A DNA stretch of 64,000 nucleotides, from contig JAGNHS010000004.1 of assembly GCA_018001635.1 (NCBI GenBank), positions 1-64,000 on the forward strand, read 5' to 3'. Positions within the stretch are counted from its first letter, which is position 1; every line of letters begins with the position of its first letter. The stretch comes from Pseudomonadota bacterium (GTDB taxonomy: Bacteria; Bdellovibrionota; UBA2428). This document shows, piece by piece, positions 1 through 8,191 of the stretch. Under the pieces are notes generated by a model that did not search any database, was not told the origin of the DNA, and saw only the letters and a list, made by a program, of their open reading frames with translations. Both the position numbers and the translations under genes were made by a program.

Positions 1-1
1 T

Positions 2-1156
2 GTGCCTAAATCTGGAGCCAATGCCATCAGTGGCCCCTTCGCCAGTGCAGCTCAGAATTGTTATGCTTTGGGATTGCAAACGGTCGATCTCACTGAGCTA
101 AGAGATTTGCTCACGGAGCAAGGAAACATCAGCACCGCTGGTCGATCTCCTTTACCTCCAGCAAACTTTTATGATGCGGGACTCACTGGATTATTTTTAG
201 CTCCGCAAAGTGCGAATATGCAAAACCAGGCGGTGGCTGTTTTGAATGATTTGTTTTCCAACGCCAATGAAGAAGTTTGGATTGGATTTAAAACCACGGC
301 CTCTAGTCGAGGTGTGGCATCGGCTCCAATTATAGATAGCGCGGCTCATCTCCCAGCGGCAGGATGGGTCGCTTATTATGATGATAATCGCACTACTCCA
401 AAGCTTCGTGTTGTTAAAGATAACGACATTGTTTCAGCTTCAGGAAGTGCTGCCACTGGTGTGCTTAAGAAAACTTCTGGTACACACTATGCTTTAGTTC
501 ATAGTCGTCGTTTTAGTGGTGCCTTGGAAATCGATGGAGATCAAGGAACAGGTGGGCGAGCTCTACCTGCACTTTGTTTTAATCCCGATCAAAATAAATT
601 TTTTGTGAGCACTGCTACAATGACCAACGTAGCGAATGCTCCAGAAAAATGTTTATTGGAGCACGGTTTGTTTGTGAGTCCCACTAAATCTTTGGACTGG
701 GTTCAGGCTCTTTCAGTCGTAGCCCCCATTCACAGCATGCTACCTTGGCCACAGCCTAATGGAGTTTTATTAACAAATGAATCTCCACAAGCGGCTTCGA
801 CTCAAAGAGCGGCGTGGTTAGCGCTGAAACATAATGGCACAACTTTGGTGGATTATTTAACTCCCGCGACTGGAAACTTGGACTTTTACAAAATTCTTAC
901 AGGTGATAGCGCTACAACAGTAGATGCAACACCTACAAAGAAACTCTGTAAAATTTCGGCCCTCAGTTACGCGGTGAAAAATAATTGTGATTCTGGAGAA
1001 ACTGAAGTCAAAAACTCTGGAAGCGATAGTTTTGCTAATCTTGTAAAAGACACTTATGAACTCAACGCAGTTTTTAAAGCTCTAAGGCAAGAATATCACT
1101 CTGCAAGTGGTACCACTTGGTTAGGAAATCTCAAGGGCGCCTCTCCGTCATTATAA
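2..1156 (+). CDS. Unrecognised protein, 5' end outside the window
   Basis: The reading frame is open from the left edge, so the GTG at position 2 need not be the real start. The visible 384 residues are rich in Ser, Thr and Ala and show no membrane segment or recognisable motif. The stop lies 6 bases before a prepilin-like gene, and the ribosome binding site of that gene (aagga) overlaps this stop, so the two are almost certainly co-transcribed. By that context it may be a pilus or pseudopilus-associated protein whose N-terminal methylation motif, if any, would be outside the window. Function is not known; that it is a real gene is likely from its length and coupling. Confidence 0.7.
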   Translation: MPKSGANAISGPFASAAQNCYALGLQTVDLTELRDLLTEQGNISTAGRSPLPPANFYDAGLTGLFLAPQSANMQNQAVAVLNDLFSNANEEVWIGFKTTASSRGVASAPIIDSAAHLPAAGWVAYYDDNRTTPKLRVVKDNDIVSASGSAATGVLKKTSGTHYALVHSRRFSGALEIDGDQGTGGRALPALCFNPDQNKFFVSTATMTNVANAPEKCLLEHGLFVSPTKSLDWVQALSVVAPIHSMLPWPQPNGVLLTNESPQAASTQRAAWLALKHNGTTLVDYLTPATGNLDFYKILTGDSATTVDATPTKKLCKISALSYAVKNNCDSGETEVKNSGSDSFANLVKDTYELNAVFKALRQEYHSASGTTWLGNLKGASPSL

Positions 1157-1162
1157 GGATTT

Positions 1163-2263
1163 ATGAAAAATATAAAATCCAAAAAAGGCTTTACGATAGT
1201 TGAGGTGATGGTGGCTTCGATCTTAACTGTCATAGCCCTTGGGTTCACGGCTAATTATTATATTGAATTGGGTCGCACTCAAAAATTTCAAACTCAAAAA
1301 GCCGTTAAAGAAATTCTAGTCACTCAATGGGATCGTATGCTGCTCAATTATTTTTCGAGTTTAGCTCAAGCCTTTTTAGATCCCGAGCGAAGTTTTTATA
1401 TAGATTCTGCTGGAGTTTTGAAAGATGTTCCCAAAGCCACGTGTCCTGTGCCAGCGGGTTCACCAGTGGGAACTCTTCCTTTGCCTGGCTTTTGTTGGCC
1501 TTCAATGCCTCTGCCTATGAAGTTTGATTTTAAGGTGATGGATGCTTCTGGAGGGGTTGTTGATCGAAGTATTGGAGTGAGTAGCCATGATTATTTATTA
1601 TGGGCTGCTTCAGACGATACAGCGGCTCAGGCCGCTGCTGCTGCGGCTGCTGGAACTACCGCTCCTTCGACTGGATCTATGAGTGTTCAATATGAACGCA
1701 TCATGATGTCTCGATGTGTAGACGCCACGAATCCACTTTTACCCAAAACCTTTGATGAAATAGATGTTTTACCTCGACCTGTTTTTGTGGGTGGAAAATT
1801 ACAATGTTGCCCACCTTCGAGTACGGGAGGGCTTGGGGTGGCCTTCAATACGGCTTCGTGTGCTGTTCCGGGAGCTGCACTCCTTTCTACACGTGATTGG
1901 TGGCCAACGATATTTTTTGTGAACCCCGTAAAAGTCAATCCCGATGGAACACAAAGTCCATCAAGTGTTTCATCAATGCCCGGACTTAATGATCGCTTTG
2001 TTGTGCCTGGTATGGGATTTATGATCACGTATAATTCTGGAACATCTCCTTCTTCCTTTGTCGTGCATTCTTATAGACTCGTTCATGGTTGTTTGCTCAA
2101 ACGTGCCACATTTTTAAATTGCCCTACTGTGAGTTTAGGAATGAGTTTAGCGAGTCTATCGGCCGATCCATGGCAACTAGAAACTAAAGATTTCTCAGGA
2201 GAGGTGATGAGCGGATTCCAAGGTTCTAGTTACATGCGCTTTGGTACTCGAGGTGGTCGATAA
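1163..2263 (+). CDS. Prepilin-like protein with N-terminal methylation motif (PilW-like)
   Basis: The N-terminus carries a type IV prepilin signal: a short basic leader with KKG at residues 7-9, then FTIVE, giving Phe at +1 and Glu at +5 after the predicted cleavage, followed by a hydrophobic helix of about 20 residues. Such proteins are cleaved and N-methylated by prepilin peptidase and assemble as minor pilins. At 366 residues it is large for a pilin and fits the PilW-like minor pilin size. An alanine-rich low-complexity run lies near residues 155-165, and the C-terminal half has several cysteines. ATG 1163 is preceded by aagga. It belongs to one transcription unit with the genes on both sides. 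Confidence 0.85.
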   Translation: MKNIKSKKGFTIVEVMVASILTVIALGFTANYYIELGRTQKFQTQKAVKEILVTQWDRMLLNYFSSLAQAFLDPERSFYIDSAGVLKDVPKATCPVPAGSPVGTLPLPGFCWPSMPLPMKFDFKVMDASGGVVDRSIGVSSHDYLLWAASDDTAAQAAAAAAAGTTAPSTGSMSVQYERIMMSRCVDATNPLLPKTFDEIDVLPRPVFVGGKLQCCPPSSTGGLGVAFNTASCAVPGAALLSTRDWWPTIFFVNPVKVNPDGTQSPSSVSSMPGLNDRFVVPGMGFMITYNSGTSPSSFVVHSYRLVHGCLLKRATFLNCPTVSLGMSLASLSADPWQLETKDFSGEVMSGFQGSSYMRFGTRGGR

Positions 2264-2286
2264 GAGCTTTTAAGCAAAGCTGCTTA

Positions 2287-2613
2287 TTGGCTTTAGGAGT
2301 TTTGTCGACTTATTTGAATGCAGTCGATTGGCCGGCGCTCAAGCCAAGAGAAAACTTTTCCAACATTAGAATTGAAAATATTTCTTATGCCTTGGCCTTG
2401 TTGAGTTTTTCCAATTTTGAAAATTCTGAAATCACAAACGTGGATTTTAGTGGAGCTCACCTTTATAGGGTTTCATTTAAAAATGCTCGTTTAAAGAACG
2501 TGAGTTTTCGAGGCGCCGACCTTAGGACGGCAGACTTTAGAGGGGCACAATTTGAGGATGTGAATTTTGATCAAGCCCTCATGTATGATGTTTTATGGGA
2601 TATCAAGAAATAA
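2287..2613 (+). CDS. Pentapeptide-repeat protein, probably exported
   Basis: Residues about 35-105 form pentapeptide repeats of the A(D/N)LXX type, with successive units such as FSGAH, FKNAR, FRGAD, FRGAQ and FDQAL, which fold as a right-handed beta-helix. The only ordinary start in frame is TTG 2287, but the codons upstream encode a basic, hydrophobic signal-like stretch (RAFKQ then a Leu-rich core). The reading frame is open back to 2230. A start at ATA 2260, overlapping the previous stop as gATAAg and preceded by gaggtgg, would give a proper signal peptide; this start is an inference. The gene overlaps the next one by 19 bases. The partner of the repeat domain is unknown. Confidence 0.75.
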   Translation: MALGVLSTYLNAVDWPALKPRENFSNIRIENISYALALLSFSNFENSEITNVDFSGAHLYRVSFKNARLKNVSFRGADLRTADFRGAQFEDVNFDQALMYDVLWDIKK

Positions 2614-4259
2614 TTAAAGATAAAGCTCTTCGTTACTTCGGAGCGTTTTTAGCGCTCAGTCACATTGTGTGCTGGGCCACGTGGATGTGGGATTCCGAAA
2701 ATCCTTTAGTGAAAACAGTTTTTAATGATTTAAGAGCCTTGTGCTGGCCGGGATCAGATATTTGCACTTCGATGCGGCCGTTCATGATTCAGTGGGCTTG
2801 GCTTATATCTGTTGTGTATTTGTTATTTTCAATATTCGCATTGATAGAGTTTTTACGTGCAAAAAATATAAAGCGATCCTTGATTCTCTTGACTGCGGCT
2901 TGGGCCTTGCAATGTTTTATAAGATACCAAGATTATCGATTTATGGGCAATTTTCATTACATGAATGCTTGGACTCATTTATTTTTTATTTTTTTCCCCC
3001 GACGACGCCAACTTTTAGCTTATTTAATAGTATCGTTTTATGTATCGGCCGGGCTTCTAAAATTCAATCGAGAATGGCTTGAGGGGGCAGCCTTTATTCG
3101 TCCTCCTATGATTCATGGGCTTTGGCTAAAAATCGGATGTTATTATGTTGTCGTATTAGAGATGCTTTTAATTCCTCTACTTTTGTTTATAAAAAATAAA
3201 GTTTTTCGAAATGCAGTCTTTTTTCAAATCATAGCCTTTCATTTGTTTTCTTGGCATATCGTTGGATATTTGTACCCGCTCACTATGTTTTGCTTAATAT
3301 CGATTTTCCCTCTTATTTGGTATCTACCCATCCAAGAGACAAAGAAAAAAATAAATTTAAATTTAAGTTCAAAATTAGCTTTTGGAGCTTTAGCTGCTTT
3401 TTGGATTTTTCAGATGATTCCTTGGATCATTGCTGGGCCATCTGAGATCACGGGTGAGGGGCGTATTTTTTCTTCAAATATGCTCGACAGTCGAAGTCAG
3501 TGCGAGAATCTCTCCACTCTTTATTACAATGATAAAACTGTTGAGGTGTCGGATTATGGCTATGATTGGGGAATTCGCATCGCCTGCGATCCCTGGTTGC
3601 AATATCAACTAGCTCTCAACCACTGTCGCTTGCGCGCCAAAGAAGACCCAAGTTTCTTGGATATGGATTGGTTTATGCTTTCAAAACGTAGTTTAGATGA
3701 TGATTGGAAGATAAGCGTTCATATCGAAAATTTTTGTTCTAGGCGTCCCAGCTATTTTTCATGGAAACGGAATGATTGGATTCAAATTACAGAAAATGAA
3801 AATAATTTCGATAAAAAAGATAATATCTTAAAAATTCAAAGCAGGGTCAATAAATCGGTTTCCACTAAAGAATGGCGTATTGAATTGCCTCATGTATTAA
3901 GAAGAACAGGCGAAGTTCTTCCTGTTTTTGAACACTCAAATTCCTTCTATGTTCCTACAAATACGGGTTGGCTTTGGAAAATTTCTTCTTCAGGAGAAAT
4001 TCTCTGGAAGACTTATTTTAATAGTTCTGTATTAGGCGTTTTTCCAAAATTAGATTGGGAAGATCATAAAGTATCCTTATTTTTAAGAAATGGTCGACGT
4101 TATATTTTAGACGATGAATCGGGTCGAATCTTAAGCTTTTATCCTTCTCAAGGATATTTGGCTGAAGCTCCGGATCCAATTTTTACTCAAAACAAATGGC
4201 AAAGCCAGGACGGATGGAAAATTCTCTTAATAGGAAATATTTTAAGCGCCACTCGTTAG
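2595..4259 (+). CDS. Multi-pass membrane protein with C-terminal soluble domain (HTTM-like)
   Basis: This 554-residue protein has roughly eight hydrophobic segments in residues 10-290, including a stretch with conserved-looking aromatic and charged residues (YVSAGLLKFNREWL), which recalls HTTM / vitamin-K-carboxylase-like membrane proteins. From about residue 300 the chain is soluble and ends with a segment containing GWLWKISSSGEILWK, which resembles one blade of a PQQ-type beta-propeller. ATG 2595 lies inside the 3' end of the pentapeptide gene, which implies translational coupling. The 3' end overlaps the convergent gene by four bases. Family assignment is tentative and no catalytic function can be given. 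Confidence 0.7.
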   Translation: MGYQEIIKDKALRYFGAFLALSHIVCWATWMWDSENPLVKTVFNDLRALCWPGSDICTSMRPFMIQWAWLISVVYLLFSIFALIEFLRAKNIKRSLILLTAAWALQCFIRYQDYRFMGNFHYMNAWTHLFFIFFPRRRQLLAYLIVSFYVSAGLLKFNREWLEGAAFIRPPMIHGLWLKIGCYYVVVLEMLLIPLLLFIKNKVFRNAVFFQIIAFHLFSWHIVGYLYPLTMFCLISIFPLIWYLPIQETKKKINLNLSSKLAFGALAAFWIFQMIPWIIAGPSEITGEGRIFSSNMLDSRSQCENLSTLYYNDKTVEVSDYGYDWGIRIACDPWLQYQLALNHCRLRAKEDPSFLDMDWFMLSKRSLDDDWKISVHIENFCSRRPSYFSWKRNDWIQITENENNFDKKDNILKIQSRVNKSVSTKEWRIELPHVLRRTGEVLPVFEHSNSFYVPTNTGWLWKISSSGEILWKTYFNSSVLGVFPKLDWEDHKVSLFLRNGRRYILDDESGRILSFYPSQGYLAEAPDPIFTQNKWQSQDGWKILLIGNILSATR

Positions 4260-5353
4260 TTCTTTGCTGTGAGTAGGGGTCCTGTGTGCTCCCGGGTTAT
4301 GGGGTCACGCATTTTAAAGAGAATGCGATCTAGATAATAGTGTGTAAAATTAATTCCGGTTCCAAGGGCACTCAGTAGAATAATCCAAAGAGCAGGTTGC
4401 GTGGTGTTTGCTAGAAATATTCCAGGAATGCTGCAAACAAAAACAAAAAAAGAAGCGCTTAAGGTTAATTGATATAGTTCTTTTTTGTTTTGCTGTGAGG
4501 CTTTTGAATTATGAATCATTTGTTTAAAGACTACAAAATATTCAATTCCATGAGAGGCCAGTACGCCCATGAGTGCAATATAGGAATAGGCTGAGAGTGG
4601 AAAAAGTAAAAGTCTAAGAAGATATAGAGTTAAATTGGATTTGTTTTTTTGAGGATTTCTTAGAGCTCTCCAAAGTAGTCCTGCAGCACAAAAGGCGCAA
4701 AGAAGTGTTGCGATTTGTTTGATTTTAAAAAGCCATCCTGATTCAGAAAGTTGAGTCCATAAAGGGTGAAAGTTCTGGCTCCATGGAAGAGTCCAACCAA
4801 ACATGGATAATAATAACAAACAATAAGAAGCAAAAAGTGCGTAATAGAAAAGCTTGTCATAGAAAATAATTTTATGACGTGCTTCAGCCGAATGAGTTTC
4901 TTTTTGACGGTACGAAAGTGCTAAGCCTCGAATTTGCCATACGTTGTGATAGGAGGGGAGTATAATGGCTGCAATAAAAAGTAGCTGTGCTCCAAGACTT
5001 CTTAGGGGACTTTCAACTTTAAAATAAGATCCACTGAAGGCAATGATAGAGGCTAGAGTGCCAACTCCTAACCATATGTAAGTCCAAATGTGCGGTGATT
5101 TTTTACGGGCCCAATTTTGAAGTTCAGGCAGCTGACCAATCATTACAAAAGTGAAAATAATATGGATTCCATTCAGGCATACGACATTCACTAGGAAGCG
5201 AACCCATCTATGATAATGGGTCATGCCCTGAGGCCAGAAAGGACCCAATATAACTTCGATAGCAACGCCCAACAAAAGAAGGAGAGGAAAGCTAAGAAGT
5301 AGTGTTTCGAGATTCTTCCTAAAGAGCGATTTTTCTTGGGAGATATTAAACAT
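4256..5353 (-). CDS. Integral membrane protein of unknown function
   Basis: The 365-residue product is almost entirely hydrophobic, with about nine or ten predicted membrane helices separated by short basic loops; one larger loop lies near residues 155-170. I recognise no family motif and no signature of a transporter or enzyme. It is convergent with the previous gene, sharing four bases, and its start is about 120 bases from the divergent gene at 5475. The ATG start (MFNISQEK) places a short charged segment before the first helix. Confidence 0.7.
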   Translation of the reverse strand: MFNISQEKSLFRKNLETLLLSFPLLLLLGVAIEVILGPFWPQGMTHYHRWVRFLVNVVCLNGIHIIFTFVMIGQLPELQNWARKKSPHIWTYIWLGVGTLASIIAFSGSYFKVESPLRSLGAQLLFIAAIILPSYHNVWQIRGLALSYRQKETHSAEARHKIIFYDKLFYYALFASYCLLLLSMFGWTLPWSQNFHPLWTQLSESGWLFKIKQIATLLCAFCAAGLLWRALRNPQKNKSNLTLYLLRLLLFPLSAYSYIALMGVLASHGIEYFVVFKQMIHNSKASQQNKKELYQLTLSASFFVFVCSIPGIFLANTTQPALWIILLSALGTGINFTHYYLDRILFKMRDPITREHTGPLLTAKN

Positions 5354-5474
5354 ATAAAAAGTATAGCAGAGCTTTCAGCCAGGAGTTCTAAGCCACCCTA
5401 TAGGTAGTGATATTTTTATTGTGATTCATAGCCAATCTGCTTAGAAGAAGACTTCGTTTTAAAGAGGTGATGGT

Positions 5475-6035
5475 GTGGCTCTCAAAATTCGAATTTTAAT
5501 AGTTTTGATGCTCTTCATAAGTTTAACTGCGAATTTTCTTTGGGCAGATGGTTTTATCTGTGAGAGTCCTCAGGGTTATTTGCGAATTAAAATCTTTCAT
5601 CACACTAGTTTTCAAACGGGTGGCACTCGCAAAGTGGCCGTGATGGTTCTTTCAAATCCTAGAGTTCCTATGGGGAAAAGAACGATTGGAGTTTTTAATG
5701 AAAATAAAGGAACTCTCATAAGAGATTCCTCTAGCTACTTTGCTAATTTTGATTTTCGATTTAAAGGTTTATATTCGAAGCCTCAGGAATTTATTAAAGA
5801 CATTTCTAAAAAAGATATTCAATCTTTAGAAATCACTCCCAATTTTAATATTAATGAACCCATTGCGCCTTCTGCAAAGTTAAAAGCCCGTTTTAAATTG
5901 AGTCTTAGAAGTGGCCAGGACTATCAGGGCTGGATTGATTGCATTAGGTATCTCAAGCAAAAGCAGCGAAAAAAGCCCAAAAAGACATGTGCTAAGAAAC
6001 TTGAGCCCCCAGCTCAAGGCGAGTTAAGGCTATAG
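5475..6035 (+). CDS. Small exported protein of unknown function
   Basis: The protein has 186 residues. A start at GTG 5475 with agaggtg just upstream gives an N-terminal hydrophobic segment ending near LWADG, a good signal peptide with a plausible cleavage site. The mature part has two cysteines, one near each end (FICESP and IDCIRY), which could form a disulfide, and a strongly basic C-terminus rich in Lys. No family is recognised. It stands alone between a divergent membrane gene and the TetR operator region. Confidence 0.7.
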   Translation: MALKIRILIVLMLFISLTANFLWADGFICESPQGYLRIKIFHHTSFQTGGTRKVAVMVLSNPRVPMGKRTIGVFNENKGTLIRDSSSYFANFDFRFKGLYSKPQEFIKDISKKDIQSLEITPNFNINEPIAPSAKLKARFKLSLRSGQDYQGWIDCIRYLKQKQRKKPKKTCAKKLEPPAQGELRL

Positions 6036-6061
6036 TGTTGATTTTATTGCCTTATAAAATT

Positions 6062-6097
6062 AATCAAACATTTGATTGATTTCAAACAAGCGTTTGA
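6062..6097. promoter_or_regulatory. Two palindromic operators in front of the TetR gene
   Basis: Two inverted repeats lie side by side: AATCAAACATTTGATT at 6062-6077 (arms of 7, centre CA) and TCAAACAAGCGTTTGA at 6082-6097 (arms of 6, centre of 4). Their half-sites share the word TCAAA. They stand just before the TetR-family gene, a position typical of auto-repression, with a TATAAAAT-like sequence at 6053-6060 next to them. Binding by the adjacent regulator is an inference from position. Confidence 0.7.
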
Positions 6098-6111
6098 TTA
6101 ATAATGTCTGT

Positions 6112-6771
6112 ATGCCTTCGAAGATGATTATTCCAACTCAGACCGAAGATTCAAAAGATGCCAAAGAGCGTCTTATGAATGTTGCTATGAAACTTTTCGG
6201 CCATAAGGGCCTAGATGGCACCACGACTCGAGAAATTGCAAAAGAAGCCAATATCAATGTGAGTCTCATTAGTTATTATTTTGAATCAAAGCTTGGACTC
6301 TATAGAGCTATTATCAAGGCTCATTTTGAGAGAGTGAGAAACATTGCTCTTCCAGAGTTTGAACGATTGGCGACTTCTCAACTTGATCAAAGAGGGTATA
6401 GAGAACTTCTTAAAAATATTATCGATGGAGTGATTGAGCAAAACACTCGTTATCCTGAAATGAAGCAAATTTCTTTTCGCGAAATCACCTCGGGAATGCC
6501 ACATGCGGGCGATCTTTTCCGCGACCATGTGGACCCAATCGTTGAGGGCCTCACTTCGTTGTTTGCAAGAGGGCAAGCACAGAAGGTTATACGTGCTGAT
6601 ATACATCCCCGTTTGCTTTTGATGATGGTGATTAACACTGTCGAATTTTATGTTTTAGCCTGTAAGCATAATGCTCCCTTGACTGAGGGTTGTTACAAAA
6701 TGCCTACGGAATCCAATCAATTGAGAGACGATATTATAAAGATAGTTTTAGAAGGAGCCTTCAATGAATAG
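6112..6771 (+). CDS. TetR-family transcriptional repressor of the efflux operon
   Basis: An N-terminal helix-turn-helix is clear: TTREIAKEANINVSLISYYF followed by ESKLGLYRAI, the TetR signature. The rest is an all-helical ligand-binding domain. The frame opens at TTG 6076, but that start would put the palindromic operators inside the gene, so ATG 6112 (or ATG 6124) is preferred, although neither has a strong ribosome binding site. The stop overlaps the start of the TolC-like gene by 8 bases. By family and context it represses its own operon with the outer membrane channel and the RND pump and is released by a pump substrate; the ligand is not known. Confidence 0.9.
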   Translation: MPSKMIIPTQTEDSKDAKERLMNVAMKLFGHKGLDGTTTREIAKEANINVSLISYYFESKLGLYRAIIKAHFERVRNIALPEFERLATSQLDQRGYRELLKNIIDGVIEQNTRYPEMKQISFREITSGMPHAGDLFRDHVDPIVEGLTSLFARGQAQKVIRADIHPRLLLMMVINTVEFYVLACKHNAPLTEGCYKMPTESNQLRDDIIKIVLEGAFNE

Positions 6772-8191
6772 TTCTTTTAGAAGGAAAGTTGTTTTTATTT
6801 CCAGTTTTTTTGCTGTGGTCTCGATGAGTTATTCTATAACTCTTGATGAGTATTTAAGCACAGTTCAAAAATCCAACACTCAGTTTCAGGCCTTTGAACT
6901 TCAAAAACAATCTGCTGAAATTAAAAATGAACAAGCCGATTTAGTTTTATCTCCTTATCTTATTTTTGGAGCAAAATACTATTCCGATGAAACACCAAAA
7001 CCACTGCAGGTTTTTCCAGCTATTATTCAAACAAAATCAGAAGGCAATGAATATAGCTTAGGAGTGGCTAAAAAATTTGCTACTGGAACTGAGATTAAAG
7101 CTTTTGTAACAGAACAACACCCAAGAAGTTTTACGGCGACTGGCGCTCAACCCAGTCCCTACTTAGGTATTTCTTCGTTTTCACTGTCACAATCCTTATG
7201 GAAAGATTTCTTCGGTGCTCAAACTAGAGCTCGTCATCATAGGGAAGCCGCTGCCACTCGATTTGAGAAAGGTGCTATAGAAATTCAGGCTCTTCAATTC
7301 TTATCTCAAGCCGAAGCGGCTTATTGGCAACTCCTCTATCAAAAAAATGAATTAAAAGTTCGTCAAGAATCTTTAGATAGGGCGGATCGATTGGTGAAGT
7401 GGACTAAAAATCGCGTTGCTAATGGACTTTCACAATCTAATGATTTGCTTCAAGCAGAAGCTTTGTTTACGCAAAGAGAATTACAATTCATTACAGCACA
7501 AGATGAATATCAAAACGCTCAATTAAAATTGAAAGATTTTATGGGCGCTGAAAGTGGAGTGCCTGAAGTGGATGTGTCTGGTGATTTAGATCTTAAAAGA
7601 GATCAGCTTGTTACGATCTTAAGTGCTGAAAAAAACATGCGTGCCGACGCTTGGCTGGCACAGGCTGAAGCCGATTTACAAAAGAAAGTTTCAGATGAAA
7701 CCACTGAGGGACTTCGACCAGACTTAGTCCTTGAAGGAGCTTATTCTAATTTAACAACTCAAGACCAGAGATCCGATATTCGAGGACATTTGAATGATGG
7801 AAAATTACCTAATAAGAGTGTGGCCCTTAAATTGACAATGGATTTAGATTTTTTTGGAAGATCTGCCGCTAGGCGCTCGGCTCGATTAAATGCTGATGCA
7901 GCTTCTCTAAAAGCGGGACGATTAAAGTCGGAGTCGGATAGAGATATTGTTGAAAGTCAACGTCGATATAACGAACTCAGCCGAAGAGTAGAAGCTGTTA
8001 AAAAGCTCGTAGCTATTCAAAAGAAAAAATATGAAAAAGAACAAGAACGTCTTAGAAATGGACGTTCCACAACTTTTCAAGTCATTAGTTTTGAGCAAGA
8101 AGTCGCTGAAGGTGAAGTCTTGCTTTACAAACTTTTAAGTGAGCAGAGAAAAATTGAAGCCGCAACACGTGCTTATGTGGGGAATTTATGA
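6764..8191 (+). CDS. TolC-family outer membrane efflux protein
   Basis: The 475-residue protein starts with a signal peptide and has the two-part repeat structure of outer membrane efflux proteins: long amphipathic, coiled-coil-like helical stretches at about 160-260 and 370-470, with beta-strand-rich parts between them. It should form the trimeric exit duct through the outer membrane and periplasm. It overlaps the TetR gene by 8 bases and the RND gene by 4 bases, so the three are translated as one coupled unit. No periplasmic adaptor gene is present in the unit. Confidence 0.9.
   Translation: MNSSFRRKVVFISSFFAVVSMSYSITLDEYLSTVQKSNTQFQAFELQKQSAEIKNEQADLVLSPYLIFGAKYYSDETPKPLQVFPAIIQTKSEGNEYSLGVAKKFATGTEIKAFVTEQHPRSFTATGAQPSPYLGISSFSLSQSLWKDFFGAQTRARHHREAAATRFEKGAIEIQALQFLSQAEAAYWQLLYQKNELKVRQESLDRADRLVKWTKNRVANGLSQSNDLLQAEALFTQRELQFITAQDEYQNAQLKLKDFMGAESGVPEVDVSGDLDLKRDQLVTILSAEKNMRADAWLAQAEADLQKKVSDETTEGLRPDLVLEGAYSNLTTQDQRSDIRGHLNDGKLPNKSVALKLTMDLDFFGRSAARRSARLNADAASLKAGRLKSESDRDIVESQRRYNELSRRVEAVKKLVAIQKKKYEKEQERLRNGRSTTFQVISFEQEVAEGEVLLYKLLSEQRKIEAATRAYVGNL

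Noticed and set aside
1687-2028. 113-codon minus-strand frame opposite the prepilin-like gene
   Set aside because: No signal, domain or operon context; the plus-strand gene is coupled to both neighbours.
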